Numbered from the stretch's first letter, positions 36,646-46,054 are shown. The stretch is 64,000 nucleotides of DNA from Ruegeria sp. TM1040 (GCF_000014065.1 NC_008044.1:1077501-1141500), one strand, 5' to 3'. The notes: generated by a model not told the origin, from the sequence alone. Numbers and translations: made by a program.

Positions 36646-37030
36646 GTTTTTGTGAGCAGCTGCGAAAAATATAGCGCGCGTCAAAGACCGAGCGCACGGC
36701 AGAGGCTTGCAACTTGAGAGGGTGACTCAATCAGGCCAGGGTTGCGGAGCCTACGCGACAGCGATGCCCGCGTGCATGCCCGACTGGAGGGAGCTCCAAA
36801 TTCCCTTGGCAGAAAGGAAAGTTTCCGTTTCTACTCTTGCGTGCTATCGGATTGTGCGCAGCGATCCTGTCTATCGGTCCCGGGCTGGCTTAGGGGGAGA
36901 AGCCAAAGATTTTTCCCTCGCGATTGTCTTTGATGCAGACTTCATTTTTGCCCGCGGAAAATTCATTAAGTTTGGAAATTCGAAAGCCTTGGGGTGACTC
37001 GTTGCCTCGCCGTGGTCATAGGACGGACAA
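36646..37030. other. Intergenic region without a recognised gene
   Basis: Frames in this 385-bp stretch have no ribosome binding sites and no protein-like composition. It should hold the promoter of the diguanylate cyclase gene; no strong promoter consensus stands out. Confidence 0.5.
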
Positions 37031-37972
37031 ATGGCAGCACAGACCGCACGCACGCGCGTTGATTTCTACCTCGGAGCCTGTTTGGCCGTGGTCTGTGCTG
37101 GCATGGTGGTTCTGAATGTCTGTCGCGCGGATTACATCCTTGCGGGCGCCATTGCCGCTTTGCTGCTGAGTGTTGGCGCTGATCTTCAGGCTGCGTATCG
37201 CGGCAGAACGCTGCCGATTCCCATCCCGGCGATCCTGATCGGGCTTGGCGCCGTGATTCTGTTCTCGGTCTGGCGTCTGGGGCCACAGCTTGGGTTCTAT
37301 GTCTTTCCCACATTGATTGGCGGCTATCTGGCCATGCCCGGACGCGGCGCCCTGTGGTATTCCATCACGCTGATCGCGGGCGTGACCGCAGTTCTTGTGG
37401 CGATAGGCGCCGACACCGCGTTGGTGCTGCGGTTGGGGTTTGCCCTGCTGATCTGCGTCGTTTTCCTGAGCTATGCCGCCAAACGCATTGTCGAAGCGCG
37501 CGATTCTCTTGAGGACAGCGCCTTTCTGGATCCGCTCACCGGCTGCTTCAATCGCCGCCATCTTGCACGGGTGGCGCAGAGCCAGGACCTGAGCAAAGCC
37601 GCCCTTATCTTGTTCGACCTTGATTACTTCAAAAGCGTCAACGACACCTATGGCCACCCCACCGGGGACTTTGTGCTGCGGGCTGTCACCTCGCTTGTGC
37701 GCCAGTTCCTTGGCCCGGAGGATCTGTTTTTCCGCATCGGTGGCGAAGAGTTCATGGTGTTGCGCCTGCGTTCGGAGGAGGGCAGTACGCGCGCCCTCGC
37801 GGAGAAATGTCGTGCGGCGCTTGATGACTCGCAGATCCTGTCGTCCCGGCGTGTCACGGCCACCTTCAGCTGCGCAGAGTTCGACGGGCGCACCGAGATC
37901 GAACCGGTATTGGGGCAAGCCGATGTGGCGCTGCTGCAGGCCAAAAGGGCAGGCCGCAACCGGGTCGTCTGA
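37031..37972 (+). CDS. Membrane-bound diguanylate cyclase (GGDEF)
   Basis: The 313-residue protein has about five to six membrane helices (residues 12-150), followed by a complete GGDEF domain. This has DPLTGCFNRRHL, LFDLDYFKSVNDTYGH and the active-site motif RIGGEEF. Such enzymes make c-di-GMP from two GTP. The position that would carry the Arg of the inhibitory RxxD site is Gly (GPED), so product inhibition through the I-site is probably absent. The AGGA site eight bases upstream supports the start. The signal sensed by the membrane region is unknown. Confidence 0.9.
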   Translation: MAAQTARTRVDFYLGACLAVVCAGMVVLNVCRADYILAGAIAALLLSVGADLQAAYRGRTLPIPIPAILIGLGAVILFSVWRLGPQLGFYVFPTLIGGYLAMPGRGALWYSITLIAGVTAVLVAIGADTALVLRLGFALLICVVFLSYAAKRIVEARDSLEDSAFLDPLTGCFNRRHLARVAQSQDLSKAALILFDLDYFKSVNDTYGHPTGDFVLRAVTSLVRQFLGPEDLFFRIGGEEFMVLRLRSEEGSTRALAEKCRAALDDSQILSSRRVTATFSCAEFDGRTEIEPVLGQADVALLQAKRAGRNRVV

Positions 37973-38063
37973 TGGGGAAGCCGGGGGCGGGATCAAGGAC
38001 GCCGTCCAGTCGGCCAGTCTCCCGGTTGCCCGGTTGCCCTGTCGCCCAGTGGAAAACGCCACC

Positions 38064-38100
38064 AAAAGAAAAACGCCGCCCAGTCCAATGCTGGGCGGCG
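38064..38100 (-). terminator. Intrinsic terminator after cpdB
   Basis: Ten-base arms CGCCGCCCAG and CTGGGCGGCG with a TTTTTCTTTT tract in the minus-strand direction, immediately after the cpdB stop. It may also stop the convergent cyclase transcript. Confidence 0.85.
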
Positions 38101-38116
38101 CGATGCCGTTTTTCGC

Positions 38117-40075
38117 TCAGAGCGTGATCTTGAAGCGGGCAAACCCGTCCGGCCCATCCCCTGCAGGTGCGATGGTAACACCGGGGACGCTCTCGGCATA
38201 GGCGGCGGCTTTGGGGCCGGTGTCAAACAGAACCGAGGTGTCCGGCAGCGGGGCAAAGCTCCAGTTGCCATCCGCCTTAGGGCTGATGGTGCCCTGTTCG
38301 ACGATATAGCGCACGATCACATCGCGGTTGGTGTCTGGCCCTTCAAAGACGATGGTATCACCCATCGCACCGGGGAAGCTGCCACCGCCGCTGGCACGGT
38401 AGTTATTGGTGGCAATGATGAACTCCTGCGCGGGATCAATGGGGGCTCCGTTGAACTCAAGGTTCACGATCCGGTTGCTATCCGGGTTGATCAGCTCGCC
38501 CTTGGGCGCGAACATCGGCGGCTGGCTCAGGTCAATCTGATAGGTCACGCCGTCGATCACATCGAAGTTGTAGCTGGGGAACGACGGGTTGAGCAGCACC
38601 TGGTCGGCCTTGCCGGGCTCGATCTGGTTGAACATGCCCGCCGAGCGCTCAAGCCAGTCCTTCACCTGCTGGCCGGTGACTTTCACGGCGCGTACGGTGT
38701 TGGGATAGAGGTAGAGATCGGCGACATTCTTGATTGCCACATCCCCCACCGGAACATCGGTGTAATACTCCGGACCACCTCGGCCACCTGCCTTGAAAGG
38801 GGCGGCGGCAGAGAGGATCGGCAGAGCCTCATACTCGGTGCCCTTCAGCATCTGAGAGATATACCAGGTCTGTGCAATCGACACGATCTGCACCGAAGGG
38901 TCATCTGCCACCAGCGCAAAATAGCTGTGCAGCGGTGCATCAGTCTTGCCCACCGCGCGGCGCACATAAGCAAGCGTGGCGTCGTGATCGGCCTGCACCG
39001 CCTCCAGCACGCTCTGATCGCTCTCGACCAGTGCGGTCACGCTGCGATCCTCGTTGCGCTTGGAAATCGGGCGCGCCTCGGAGGCATGGCCCACAACGCG
39101 CCAGCCATTGCCATCGCGCTCCAGCATCAGGTCAATGAGCCCCATATGGCTGCCCCAATAGCCGCCCATGACGGCGGGCGTGCCGTGGATCGTGCCTTTG
39201 TCGGCGTCAACGCCTGCAAAATCCGCATAGGTCGAGGAGGGGAACACCAGATGGCTGTGACCGGTCATGATGGCGTCAATGCCCTCTACTGCCGCCAGCG
39301 GCACCGAGGCATTTTCCATGCCGTCACTGTGATCGGCCGAGCCGATGCCGGAATGCGAGAGCGCGATGATGATATCTGCGCCTTTCTCCTTCATCTCCGG
39401 CACATAGGCACGGGCGCATTCGACGATGTCGCGCGCCTGCACGTTGCCTTCAAGATGTTTGCGGTCCCAGTTCATCACCTGCGGCGGCACAAATCCGATG
39501 AGGCCGATCTTGATCGGGTGCGCCTTGCCCGCGCCATCGGTGAGTTCGCGCTCCAGAATCACATAGGGCGGCAACAGGGTCTCATCCTCGCGCGGTGAGG
39601 CACCGGTTTTCTTGGCGACATTGGCACAAACCACCGGGAACCCGGCGCCCGCAAGGGATTTCATCAAAAAGGAAATCCCGTAGTTGAATTCGTGGTTGCC
39701 CAAGGTCGAGGCATCAAAGCCGACGGTGTTCATCGCGGTGATCACCGGGTGCTGGTCGCCTTCTTTCATGCCACGCTCATAGGCGATGTAGTCGCCCATC
39801 GGGTTGCCCTGCAGGAAATCCCCATTGTCCACCAAGAGCGAGTTTGTGGCCTCGGCGCGGATGTCGTTGATCAGCGATGCGGTGCGGGCGAGGCCCAGGG
39901 TGTCCACGGGTTTGTCGCCATAATAGTCATAGGGAAACACATGGACGTGCAGATCCGTTGTTTCCATCAGGCGCAGGTGAACCTGCCCCGAGGCCGCAGC
40001 CACCGAAAACGGATGTAGCGCAATAAGGCCCGCGCTGCCTGCGAGAAAGGATCTACGATTAATCTGCCACGACAT
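38117..40075 (-). CDS. cpdB: 2',3'-cyclic-nucleotide 2'-phosphodiesterase / 3'-nucleotidase
   Basis: CpdB degrades 2',3'-cyclic nucleotides and 3'-nucleotides in the periplasm. The 652-residue protein begins with a twin-arginine-type signal ([15 protein letters not shown]). The metallophosphatase domain has the metal motifs [41 protein letters not shown] and [10 protein letters not shown]. The C-terminal 5'-nucleotidase domain (from about residue 380) has [13 protein letters not shown] for base stacking and binding. Length fits CpdB. Use of the Tat route is inferred from the RR motif. Confidence 0.94.
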   Translation of the reverse strand: MSWQINRRSFLAGSAGLIALHPFSVAAASGQVHLRLMETTDLHVHVFPYDYYGDKPVDTLGLARTASLINDIRAEATNSLLVDNGDFLQGNPMGDYIAYERGMKEGDQHPVITAMNTVGFDASTLGNHEFNYGISFLMKSLAGAGFPVVCANVAKKTGASPREDETLLPPYVILERELTDGAGKAHPIKIGLIGFVPPQVMNWDRKHLEGNVQARDIVECARAYVPEMKEKGADIIIALSHSGIGSADHSDGMENASVPLAAVEGIDAIMTGHSHLVFPSSTYADFAGVDADKGTIHGTPAVMGGYWGSHMGLIDLMLERDGNGWRVVGHASEARPISKRNEDRSVTALVESDQSVLEAVQADHDATLAYVRRAVGKTDAPLHSYFALVADDPSVQIVSIAQTWYISQMLKGTEYEALPILSAAAPFKAGGRGGPEYYTDVPVGDVAIKNVADLYLYPNTVRAVKVTGQQVKDWLERSAGMFNQIEPGKADQVLLNPSFPSYNFDVIDGVTYQIDLSQPPMFAPKGELINPDSNRIVNLEFNGAPIDPAQEFIIATNNYRASGGGSFPGAMGDTIVFEGPDTNRDVIVRYIVEQGTISPKADGNWSFAPLPDTSVLFDTGPKAAAYAESVPGVTIAPAGDGPDGFARFKITL

Positions 40076-40355
40076 TTAACTCTCCTGAAGTCTTGAGATC
40101 GTCACGCATGCGTCGAGCGACAGCTGCGCGATTCCACTTATGATAGCGCTATACTGTGACAGTTTGTCATGGGTTTTTGCGCGCGCGTCGTCCTTTGCGC
40201 AGGGGGCGCGGCACCTCGCCTTTGGATTGGGCACGACTCTGTGGACGGAGGAGAGGGGCGCGATGCTGAAGTCCGCCAGCGCACAGGGCGACAGCGGACT
40301 TCAGGTCCCAATTCCAAAATGTGCCTCTGACATGACTGAGAGAGCCGGGCAGATC

Positions 40356-40826
40356 TCAGCGTAGCCCGGTCTCTTTGAGCATGCCACGGCGCTTGGCTTC
40401 GTAGTAATAGCCGCGCGAATAATGTTTGACTGCGTTGTCTTGACTGCCATCGGAAATCAACCACGCTCCGCGCAGATAGCGCACCGCGTATTTCAGGTTG
40501 GTATCCGCATCCAGAAGCTCCTGCGGCTGGCCCCGAAACCCCATGGATCGCGCTGTGGCAGGCAGAATCTGCAACAGACCGTAATAGGGGCGATTGACGG
40601 CCCAGGGGCGGTGCGTGCTCTCGCGGATGGCGAGTCGGTGCACGAGGCTGCGCGGCACCTCATAGTAATCGGCCCAATAATTGATCTTTTTCCGCAGCTC
40701 CGGCGTTTCATTTGGATAAAGCGGAGGGTTGAAGCTGCGGCTGACATCATTGTCGGTGCGCGCGCATCCCGCCACGGAGTTGAGGAAAAGAGCCGCCAAG
40801 GTCAAAATCAGATGACGACGATGCAT
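40356..40826 (-). CDS. Lipoprotein lytic transglycosylase (SLT domain)
   Basis: The 156-residue protein has a lipoprotein signal with lipobox VAGC (about residues 18-21) and a compact SLT domain. The catalytic Glu lies in LAIRESTHRPWAVNRPYYGLLQILPATARSMG, and the domain continues with NLKYAVRYLRGAWLISDGSQDNAVKHYSRGYYYEAKRRG. It is probably an outer-membrane-attached peptidoglycan lyase. It lies next to the flagellin genes, so a role in opening the wall for flagella is possible but only by position. Confidence 0.85.
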   Translation of the reverse strand: MHRRHLILTLAALFLNSVAGCARTDNDVSRSFNPPLYPNETPELRKKINYWADYYEVPRSLVHRLAIRESTHRPWAVNRPYYGLLQILPATARSMGFRGQPQELLDADTNLKYAVRYLRGAWLISDGSQDNAVKHYSRGYYYEAKRRGMLKETGLR

Positions 40827-41172
40827 GGGGATAACTCACGGTTGTTTCGCCCACTCACTCTATCGAGGCGGCTTGGGGCGGCAAACCTGCAATTTTAGAC
40901 AAGGCGGAGCCTTGCCGACCTTTCGGATTTTGTAGGGGAGGTGCGGGTATTGATGTAGTAAAAACAATAACTTGCTTTCTGATCCGGCGCGCCAGGATGC
41001 TGGGGCGGGCAGGGGGGGCAAGCGCCGAAATTCACGCGTGTTTTACTCAATTATCCATCGCAATTGTCATGGATTTTCGAAGATTAGCAAATCATTCAGA
41101 TGGGTTAAAATTGTAGAGATGGTCGGGGGCCACATTAATCAGTCAGTAAGAGACGCTGTGGCATTCAGAGGA
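40827..41172. other. Intergenic region upstream of the flagellin cluster
   Basis: No gene recognised. It is more AT-rich than its surroundings from about 40950 to 41150 and probably carries the promoter of the first flagellin transcript. A sequence fitting GG-N10-GC (GG at 41190-41191 area, inside the conserved leader) is compatible with a sigma-54 promoter but weak. Confidence 0.4.
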
Positions 41173-41311
41173 TGCATCTGGAGACGGATGGCGCTGACGC
41201 CGCGAGGCGGGATGCAGGTTTAGGACGGGACCACTCGCCCCCGTGTAACGGGATAACCTGAATTTAGGACAGCTGTAAAAGCCACTGTCCTGCCACTAGA
41301 TAAGGTGCTCT
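41173..41311 (+). promoter_or_regulatory. Conserved structured leader of flagellin gene 1
   Basis: This 139-nt block is repeated almost unchanged before flagellin 2 (42351-42489), at exactly the same length and distance from the ATG. It predicts an outer stem CAGGTT/AACCTG (41215-41220, 41255-41260) enclosing a hairpin CCCGT-GTA-ACGGG (41240-41252). A second hairpin, AGGACAG/CTGTCCT (41266-41272, 41285-41291), lies just before the AAGG ribosome binding site. In Caulobacter the FlbT protein controls flagellin mRNA through its leader; a similar role here is inferred. Confidence 0.7.
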
Positions 41312-42160
41312 ATGTCCAGCATTCTGACAAACAACGGCGCAATGGTTGCGCTCCAGACCCTGAAGTCCGTCAACGACGACCTCGGCAAAGTTCAAACCAG
41401 CATTTCCACCGGTAAAGAGGTGGGTACAGCGAAAGACAATTCCGCTGTTTGGGCGATCTCCAAGACCATGGAATCCGACATCGCAGGCTTTGAAGCCATT
41501 GAGGATGGCCTCTCCGTGGGTGAAGCCACCGTTGCGGTTGCCTCCGCCGGTGCCGAGCAGATCGTTGAAAAACTGACCGAGATGAAAGAGCTGATCGTCT
41601 CCGCGCAGTCCGAAAACGTGGACCACGCCAAGATCCAGACAGACATCGACTCCAAAGTGGCACAGGTCGATGCGATCATCTCCGCTGCGCAGTTCAACGG
41701 TGCCAACCTGCTGGCGACCGACGTTGACGGCAATGGCGCAACCAGCCTGGGTGTTCTGGCGTCGCTGGACCGTGAGGGTGCCGGTGGCACTGTGACCGCG
41801 GTTGAGATCAGCGTAGCGTCGGTTGACTTCGAGGCGGACCTTGATCTGTCTTCCAGCCTGACCTCGATCACCGACTCCACCACCGCGGCCACCGCGCTGG
41901 GTGAGATCGAGACCATGATCCAGACTGCAATCACCGGTGCGGCTTCGTTGGGTGCGGATGCTGCACGTCTCGAGGACCAGTCCGAATTTGTGGGCAACCT
42001 CGTTGACTCCATGACCCTCGGTGTGTCGACCATGACGGACACCGACATGGAAGAAGCCTCCGCGCGTCTGTCTGCTCTGCAGACCCAGCAGGATCTTGCG
42101 ACCCAGTCGCTGACCATCGCGAATGAAGCGCCGAGCTCGCTGCTGCAGCTCTTCCGCTAA
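41312..42160 (+). CDS. Flagellin 1
   Basis: The 282-residue filament subunit has the N-terminal D0/D1 signature (MSSILTNNGAMVALQTLKSV, STGKEVGTAKDNSAVWAISKTMESD) and the C-terminal D1/D0 helix (MEEASARLSALQTQQDLATQSLTIANEAPSSLLQLFR). The variable D2/D3 domains are absent, giving a minimal flagellin as usual in this group. It is nearly identical to flagellin 2 through residue 165 and again near the C-terminus; differences concentrate at about residues 165-190. It is translated behind the structured leader at 41173-41311. Confidence 0.96.
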   Translation: MSSILTNNGAMVALQTLKSVNDDLGKVQTSISTGKEVGTAKDNSAVWAISKTMESDIAGFEAIEDGLSVGEATVAVASAGAEQIVEKLTEMKELIVSAQSENVDHAKIQTDIDSKVAQVDAIISAAQFNGANLLATDVDGNGATSLGVLASLDREGAGGTVTAVEISVASVDFEADLDLSSSLTSITDSTTAATALGEIETMIQTAITGAASLGADAARLEDQSEFVGNLVDSMTLGVSTMTDTDMEEASARLSALQTQQDLATQSLTIANEAPSSLLQLFR

Positions 42161-42184
42161 GACGTATTTCACGCGTTGAATTGG

Positions 42185-42220
42185 ATCGCCGGCCCCTTGG
42201 GGTCGGCGATTTTCGTTTTT
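42185..42220 (+). terminator. Intrinsic terminator after flagellin 1
   Basis: Arms ATCGCCGGCC and GGTCGGCGAT with a TTTTCGTTTTT tail. A closely related hairpin follows flagellin 2. Confidence 0.85.
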
Positions 42221-42350
42221 ATCCCAAGTGTTTGGCAGGATTTTATGATGCATTTTCGACGCTTAGAGAGTTGTTTAGATGTCCTAAAATTGTAGTAATG
42301 CGCCGCGAGACCATTAAGGTTTTGTAAGGGTCTTTATGGCAATTTGACGG

Positions 42351-42489
42351 TGCATCTGGAGACAGTTGGCGCTAACGCCGCAAGGCGGGAAGCAGGTTTA
42401 GGACGGGACCACTCGCCCCCGTGTAACGGGATAACCTGAATATAGGACAGACATAAGAACAACTGTCCTGCCAAAAAATAAGGTGCTCT
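42351..42489 (+). promoter_or_regulatory. Conserved structured leader of flagellin gene 2
   Basis: Second copy of the 139-nt leader. The stem CAGGTT/AACCTG is at 42393-42398 and 42433-42438, and the proximal hairpin AGGACAG/CTGTCCT is at 42444-42450 and 42463-42469. Loop bases differ from copy 1 (ACATAAGAACAA replaces CTGTAAAAGCCA) while the arms are unchanged, which is the pattern expected if structure is selected. Confidence 0.7.
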
Positions 42490-43335
42490 ATGTCCAGCAT
42501 TCTGACAAACAACGGCGCAATGGTTGCGCTGCAGACCCTGAAGTCCGTCAACGACGACCTCGGCAAAGCTCAAACCAGCATTTCCACCGGTAAAGAGGTG
42601 GGGACAGCGAAAGACAATTCCGCTGTTTGGGCGATCTCCAAGACCATGGAATCCGACATCGCAGGCTTTGAATCGATCGAAGACGGCCTCTCCGTGGGTG
42701 AAGCCACCGTTGCGGTTGCCTCCGCCGGTGCCGAGCAGATCGTTGAAAAACTGACCGAGATGAAAGAGCTGATCGTCTCCGCGCAGTCCGAAAACGTCGA
42801 CCACGCCAAGATCCAGACAGACATCGACTCCAAAGCCGATCAGATTGACGCGATCATCTCCGCTGCGCAGTTCAACGGTGCCAACCTGCTGGCGACCGAC
42901 GTTGACGGCAATGGCGCGACCAGCCTGGGTGTTCTGGCGTCGCTGGACCGTGAGGGTGCCGGTGGCACTGTGACCGCGGTTGAGATCAGCGTTGCCTCTG
43001 CTGACTTTGAGTCCGGTCTGGATGTTGCAGGCATGACGTCGATCACCGACGCCACCACCGCGGCTACCGCTCTGGGTGAGATCGAGACCCTGATCCAAAC
43101 CGCGATCACCGGTGCCGCGGCTCTGGGTGCGGACGCCTCACGTCTTGAAGACCAGTCCGAGTTTGTGGGCAACCTCGTCGACTCCATGACCAAAGGTGTG
43201 TCGACCATGACGGACACCAACATGGAAGAGGCCTCCGCGCGTCTGTCCGCTCTGCAGACCCAGCAAGACCTGGCAACGCAGTCGCTGACCATTGCGAATG
43301 AAGCGCCGAGCTCGCTGCTGCAGCTCTTCCGCTAA
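42490..43335 (+). CDS. Flagellin 2
   Basis: The 281-residue flagellin is a tandem duplicate of flagellin 1, with the same D0/D1-only architecture and an identical C-terminus. The first about 160 codons are nearly the same at DNA level except for short patches (codons 59-64 and 117-122), which suggests recent duplication or gene conversion. The region around residues 168-185 differs (ADFESGLDVAGMTSITDATT). It has its own leader and terminator, so the two genes can be regulated and transcribed independently. Confidence 0.96.
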   Translation: MSSILTNNGAMVALQTLKSVNDDLGKAQTSISTGKEVGTAKDNSAVWAISKTMESDIAGFESIEDGLSVGEATVAVASAGAEQIVEKLTEMKELIVSAQSENVDHAKIQTDIDSKADQIDAIISAAQFNGANLLATDVDGNGATSLGVLASLDREGAGGTVTAVEISVASADFESGLDVAGMTSITDATTAATALGEIETLIQTAITGAAALGADASRLEDQSEFVGNLVDSMTKGVSTMTDTNMEEASARLSALQTQQDLATQSLTIANEAPSSLLQLFR

Positions 43336-43360
43336 GACGTATTTCACGCGTTTGAATTGG

Positions 43361-43390
43361 ACCGCCGGCCCTTCGGGTCGGCGGTTTCTT
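43361..43390 (+). terminator. Intrinsic terminator after flagellin 2
   Basis: Eleven-base arms ACCGCCGGCCC and GGGTCGGCGGT (one G-U pair) with a TTC loop, followed by TTTCTT. Confidence 0.8.
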
Positions 43391-43625
43391 GCGCGTTATA
43401 ATACTGAAATTAAACAGATTTCAGTCATGCGGCGCGTTAACGCCCGCGTAACTGTTAGGCATATGTTAATCTTTTTCTGTATATCGTTAACAGGCATCCT
43501 GCGGGACAATCTGGGGATGGCGCCGGGCCTTTGGTTTGGCAGTGTCCAAAGCGATACGGGGCGATCTTAGAAAACGGGATCTTCACCTGTGGGACGGCAT
43601 GTCCCTCGCGATGGAACCTTCTCAA

Positions 43626-44477
43626 ATGTCCAGTATATTGACCAATTACGGGGCGATGACGGCCCTGCGCACTCTCAAGGCCATTAACGGCAACCTGAAC
43701 GACGTGCAGACCTCGATCTCCACCGGCAAGCGGATCGGTGCGGCCAAAGACAATTCTGCGGTCTGGGCCATCTCCAAGACGATGGAGGCCGACATCTCCG
43801 GCTTCCGCTCAATCAAGAGCAGCCTCGCGTTGGGCGAGGCAACCGTGGCCGTGGCCTCTGCCGGAGCGGAGCAGATTGTTGAAAAACTTACGGAAATCAA
43901 AGAGCTGATTGTTTCGGCGCAGTCCGAGAACGTCGATCATGATACCATTCAGACCGACATCACCTCCAAGGTGGACCAGATCGAGGCGATCATCTCTGCC
44001 GCGCAGTTCAACGGTGCAAATCTGCTCTCGACCGATGTGGATGGCAATGGCGCCACCTCACTTGGGGTCCTGGCTTCGCTGGATCGCAGCGGCGCTGGCG
44101 GCACCGTCACGTCGAGCGAGATCTCCGTGGCTTCGGTGAATTTCGACTCCTCTCTGGATCTGGCCAGCAACCTCACGGCGATCACGGATTCCACAACCGC
44201 GGCCACGGCGCTGACCGAGATCGAGGATTTCTTGCAGGTGGCGATCAACGGCGCGGCATCGCTGGGCTCATCGGCCTCGCGGATCGAGGATCAATCGGAT
44301 TTTGTGGGGCGTCTGGTGGACGCCATGGAGCAAGGTGTCTCCGCCATGACCGACACGGATATGGAAGAGGCCTCGGCGCGTCTCTCGGCGCTGAAGACCC
44401 AGCAGGAACTGGCGATCCAGTCGCTCACCATTGCCAATCAATCCCCAAGGCTGCTGCTCGAGCTGTTCCGCCGCTAG
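43626..44477 (+). CDS. Flagellin 3 (divergent paralogue)
   Basis: The 283-residue flagellin shares the minimal architecture but is clearly more diverged (LRTLKAINGNLNDVQTSISTGKRIGAAKD; C-terminus NQSPRLLLELFRR). The start at 43626 matches the conserved MSSILTN N-terminus; the open frame extends back to 43536. It lacks the structured leader of copies 1 and 2, and no clear ribosome binding site precedes it, so its expression control is probably different. It is likely a minor filament subunit, by analogy with other multi-flagellin bacteria. Confidence 0.93.
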   Translation: MSSILTNYGAMTALRTLKAINGNLNDVQTSISTGKRIGAAKDNSAVWAISKTMEADISGFRSIKSSLALGEATVAVASAGAEQIVEKLTEIKELIVSAQSENVDHDTIQTDITSKVDQIEAIISAAQFNGANLLSTDVDGNGATSLGVLASLDRSGAGGTVTSSEISVASVNFDSSLDLASNLTAITDSTTAATALTEIEDFLQVAINGAASLGSSASRIEDQSDFVGRLVDAMEQGVSAMTDTDMEEASARLSALKTQQELAIQSLTIANQSPRLLLELFRR

Positions 44478-44613
44478 AGGGCGGCGAATGGGCGGCGCAC
44501 CGCAAGCAAATCTAGTGAGCACAATAGAAAAGTAGTGTCCGCAAATCGTGTTGGTCCTCGTCGCTTTTGGCGTAGGTGGCCAATATTATTCGGCTTTCTG
44601 AAAGGAGCCGAAA

Positions 44614-45591
44614 ATGCACCAGCACCAATTTACCCAGTTCCTCAAGCACTTTGATTTACTGGGCACTGCGCAGATTGAAGAAGCGAGGGCTCGGATTAGG
44701 ATAAAGGAAGCACTCGCTCAAATCGAGGGTTGCGGCGCTCGTGAATGCCCCCAGTGCGGTAGCGGCAAGCGTTAAAAATGGGGCAAGATGCGCACGAATG
44801 TGCAGCGCTACCGTTGTGGAAGCTGTAAAAAGACCTTCAGTGGACGCACTGGCACACGGATTGCGCGCATTCATCGGCCAGGGCTGTTCTTCGATGTGTT
44901 GAAGGATATGCCGGGGCCACGCCCGCTATCATCCGTTCGCGTGCTGGCAAGATGCCTTGGTCTCAACAAACACACAGTATGGCGCTGGCGTTTGATTGCA
45001 CTCTCCGCTCTTTCTGGCACATCCGATACGGACTTTTCAGGCATCGTTGAGGCCGACGAAACATACCAGAGGGAATCCCGCAAAGGCAGTCGTGAGTGGA
45101 TCAGACATCAGCGCGATCCTCTCGACGACTCCAAGCCTCCTAGAATGCGCTGGTATGAATAGGGCAAGAAAGGGGTGCCTATGCTGTGCGGTCTCTCCAA
45201 GTGGCAGTTGCCCATTCTCACTGTTGTTGATCGTTACCGTGCCCGCTGCTTTGAGCGCATTCCCAATCGCAATCATTCTACCATCAGGCGAGCACTGTCT
45301 CCGATGCTGGCTCCCGATGAGGTTCTCTGCACTGACGCTCATCCCGCCTATAAGGCGCTTTCATAGGCCCAAGGCTTCGAGCACTTTATGGTTCGAAGCA
45401 AACCGGATCAAAAGACCATGTCGGCCTCATATCACATCCAGAGCGTCAATCCTCTGCATTCGCGCTTCAAAGATTTTCATCGCCCATTTCGCGGCCCCGT
45501 CTCCAAGAAACTCGCGGGCTATATTCAATGGTTCCATGCACGCGCCAGAAGTATTAACCCTTCGGACGCCATGCAACGGGCATTGAGGTGA
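44614..45591 (+). pseudogene. IS1595-family transposase, interrupted by three in-frame stops
   Basis: One continuous frame of 325 codons encodes a zinc-ribbon DDE transposase. It has the N-terminal MHQHQFTQFLKHFDLLG and zinc ribbon ECPQCGS with CGSCKKTFS, a helix-turn-helix (CLGLNKHTVWRWRL), the catalytic IVEADETYQ and LCTDAHPAYKAL, and a C-terminal LHSRFKDFHRPF segment. The frame is broken by TAA at 44773, TAG at 45160 and TAG at 45364, without any frameshift. Comparison with the family suggests Tyr to stop at the first. The product cannot be full length, so the element is inactive unless supplied in trans. AGGAG lies nine bases before the ATG. No convincing terminal inverted repeats were found. 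Confidence 0.85.
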
Positions 45592-45633
45592 GGTGCTTTA
45601 GGTTTGGAGAACGATTGCTGTGATCTGTCAGGT

Positions 45634-45918
45634 TCAGCTTGCACGACGGATGAAGCGGATGACGCCAAGAAGGATAAGCCCGATTGGAATCCACAGAAAA
45701 ACACCCATCAAGTAGAATCCCAGCGACCAAAGCGGGTAGATGTATTCGCCGACGTCCGTTCCTAAGAATAGGCATTCTTCAGGGCCTCTTGCCCATATCC
45801 TACAGCCATTGAGCCGGGCAAGTTGAGCGACGAAGAAGCCAATGAGCCAGAGGCCAGCCGGCCAAAGGACAACTAATAGGGCGAGCGATGTGGAAACCCT
45901 GTCGTTCTTGTCTTCCAT
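45634..45918 (-). CDS. Small two-helix membrane protein, unknown
   Basis: The 94-residue frame from 45918 (MEDKNDRVSTSLALL) encodes two strong hydrophobic helices (VVLWPAGLWLIGFFVAQLA and GFYLMGVFLWIPIGLILLGVI) joined by a loop with Cys-Arg-Ile and Cys-Leu pairs (NGCRIWARGPEECLF). The family is not recognised. It lies next to the decayed insertion sequence and may be cargo or a relic of the same event. An upstream Met at 45981 is possible; no strong ribosome binding site is seen for either. Confidence 0.5.
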   Translation of the reverse strand: MEDKNDRVSTSLALLVVLWPAGLWLIGFFVAQLARLNGCRIWARGPEECLFLGTDVGEYIYPLWSLGFYLMGVFLWIPIGLILLGVIRFIRRAS

Positions 45919-46024
45919 GCCAACTGCGCCCGAAATCTGGTTTGTCGTGTACCAAATTGGCCAGACGCCGCGAAACCACAAGATGCTATAAACAGACCAA
46001 ACGATTTGAAGACACTACTAAAGA

Positions 46025-46054
46025 AAAAGGCGGCATCCGAAGATGCCGCCTTTT
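46025..46054 (-). terminator. Intrinsic terminator of the rpsF-rpsR-rplI operon
   Basis: Arms AAAAGGCGGCATC and GATGCCGCCTTTT with a tetraloop and a T run on the minus strand, 50 bases after rplI. Confidence 0.9.

Noticed and set aside
36707-36997. 96-codon frame between tig and the diguanylate cyclase gene
   Set aside because: No ribosome binding site, no motif and no protein-like hydrophobicity pattern.
38003-38050. Repeated CCGGTTGCC-like words after the diguanylate cyclase gene
   Set aside because: Only two or three short imperfect copies, best explained as low-complexity intergenic sequence.
41187-41206. Sigma-54 promoter for the flagellin leader
   Set aside because: The invariant GG-N10-GC spacing fits in both leaders, but the -12 element lacks TTGC and the segment also forms a GGCG/CGCC hairpin, so it was not annotated as a promoter.
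44530-45625. Terminal inverted repeats for the IS1595-type element
   Set aside because: A weak match (GCAAATCGT on the left, GCAATCGTT on the right complement) was seen, but it is too short and gapped to call ends or a target duplication.
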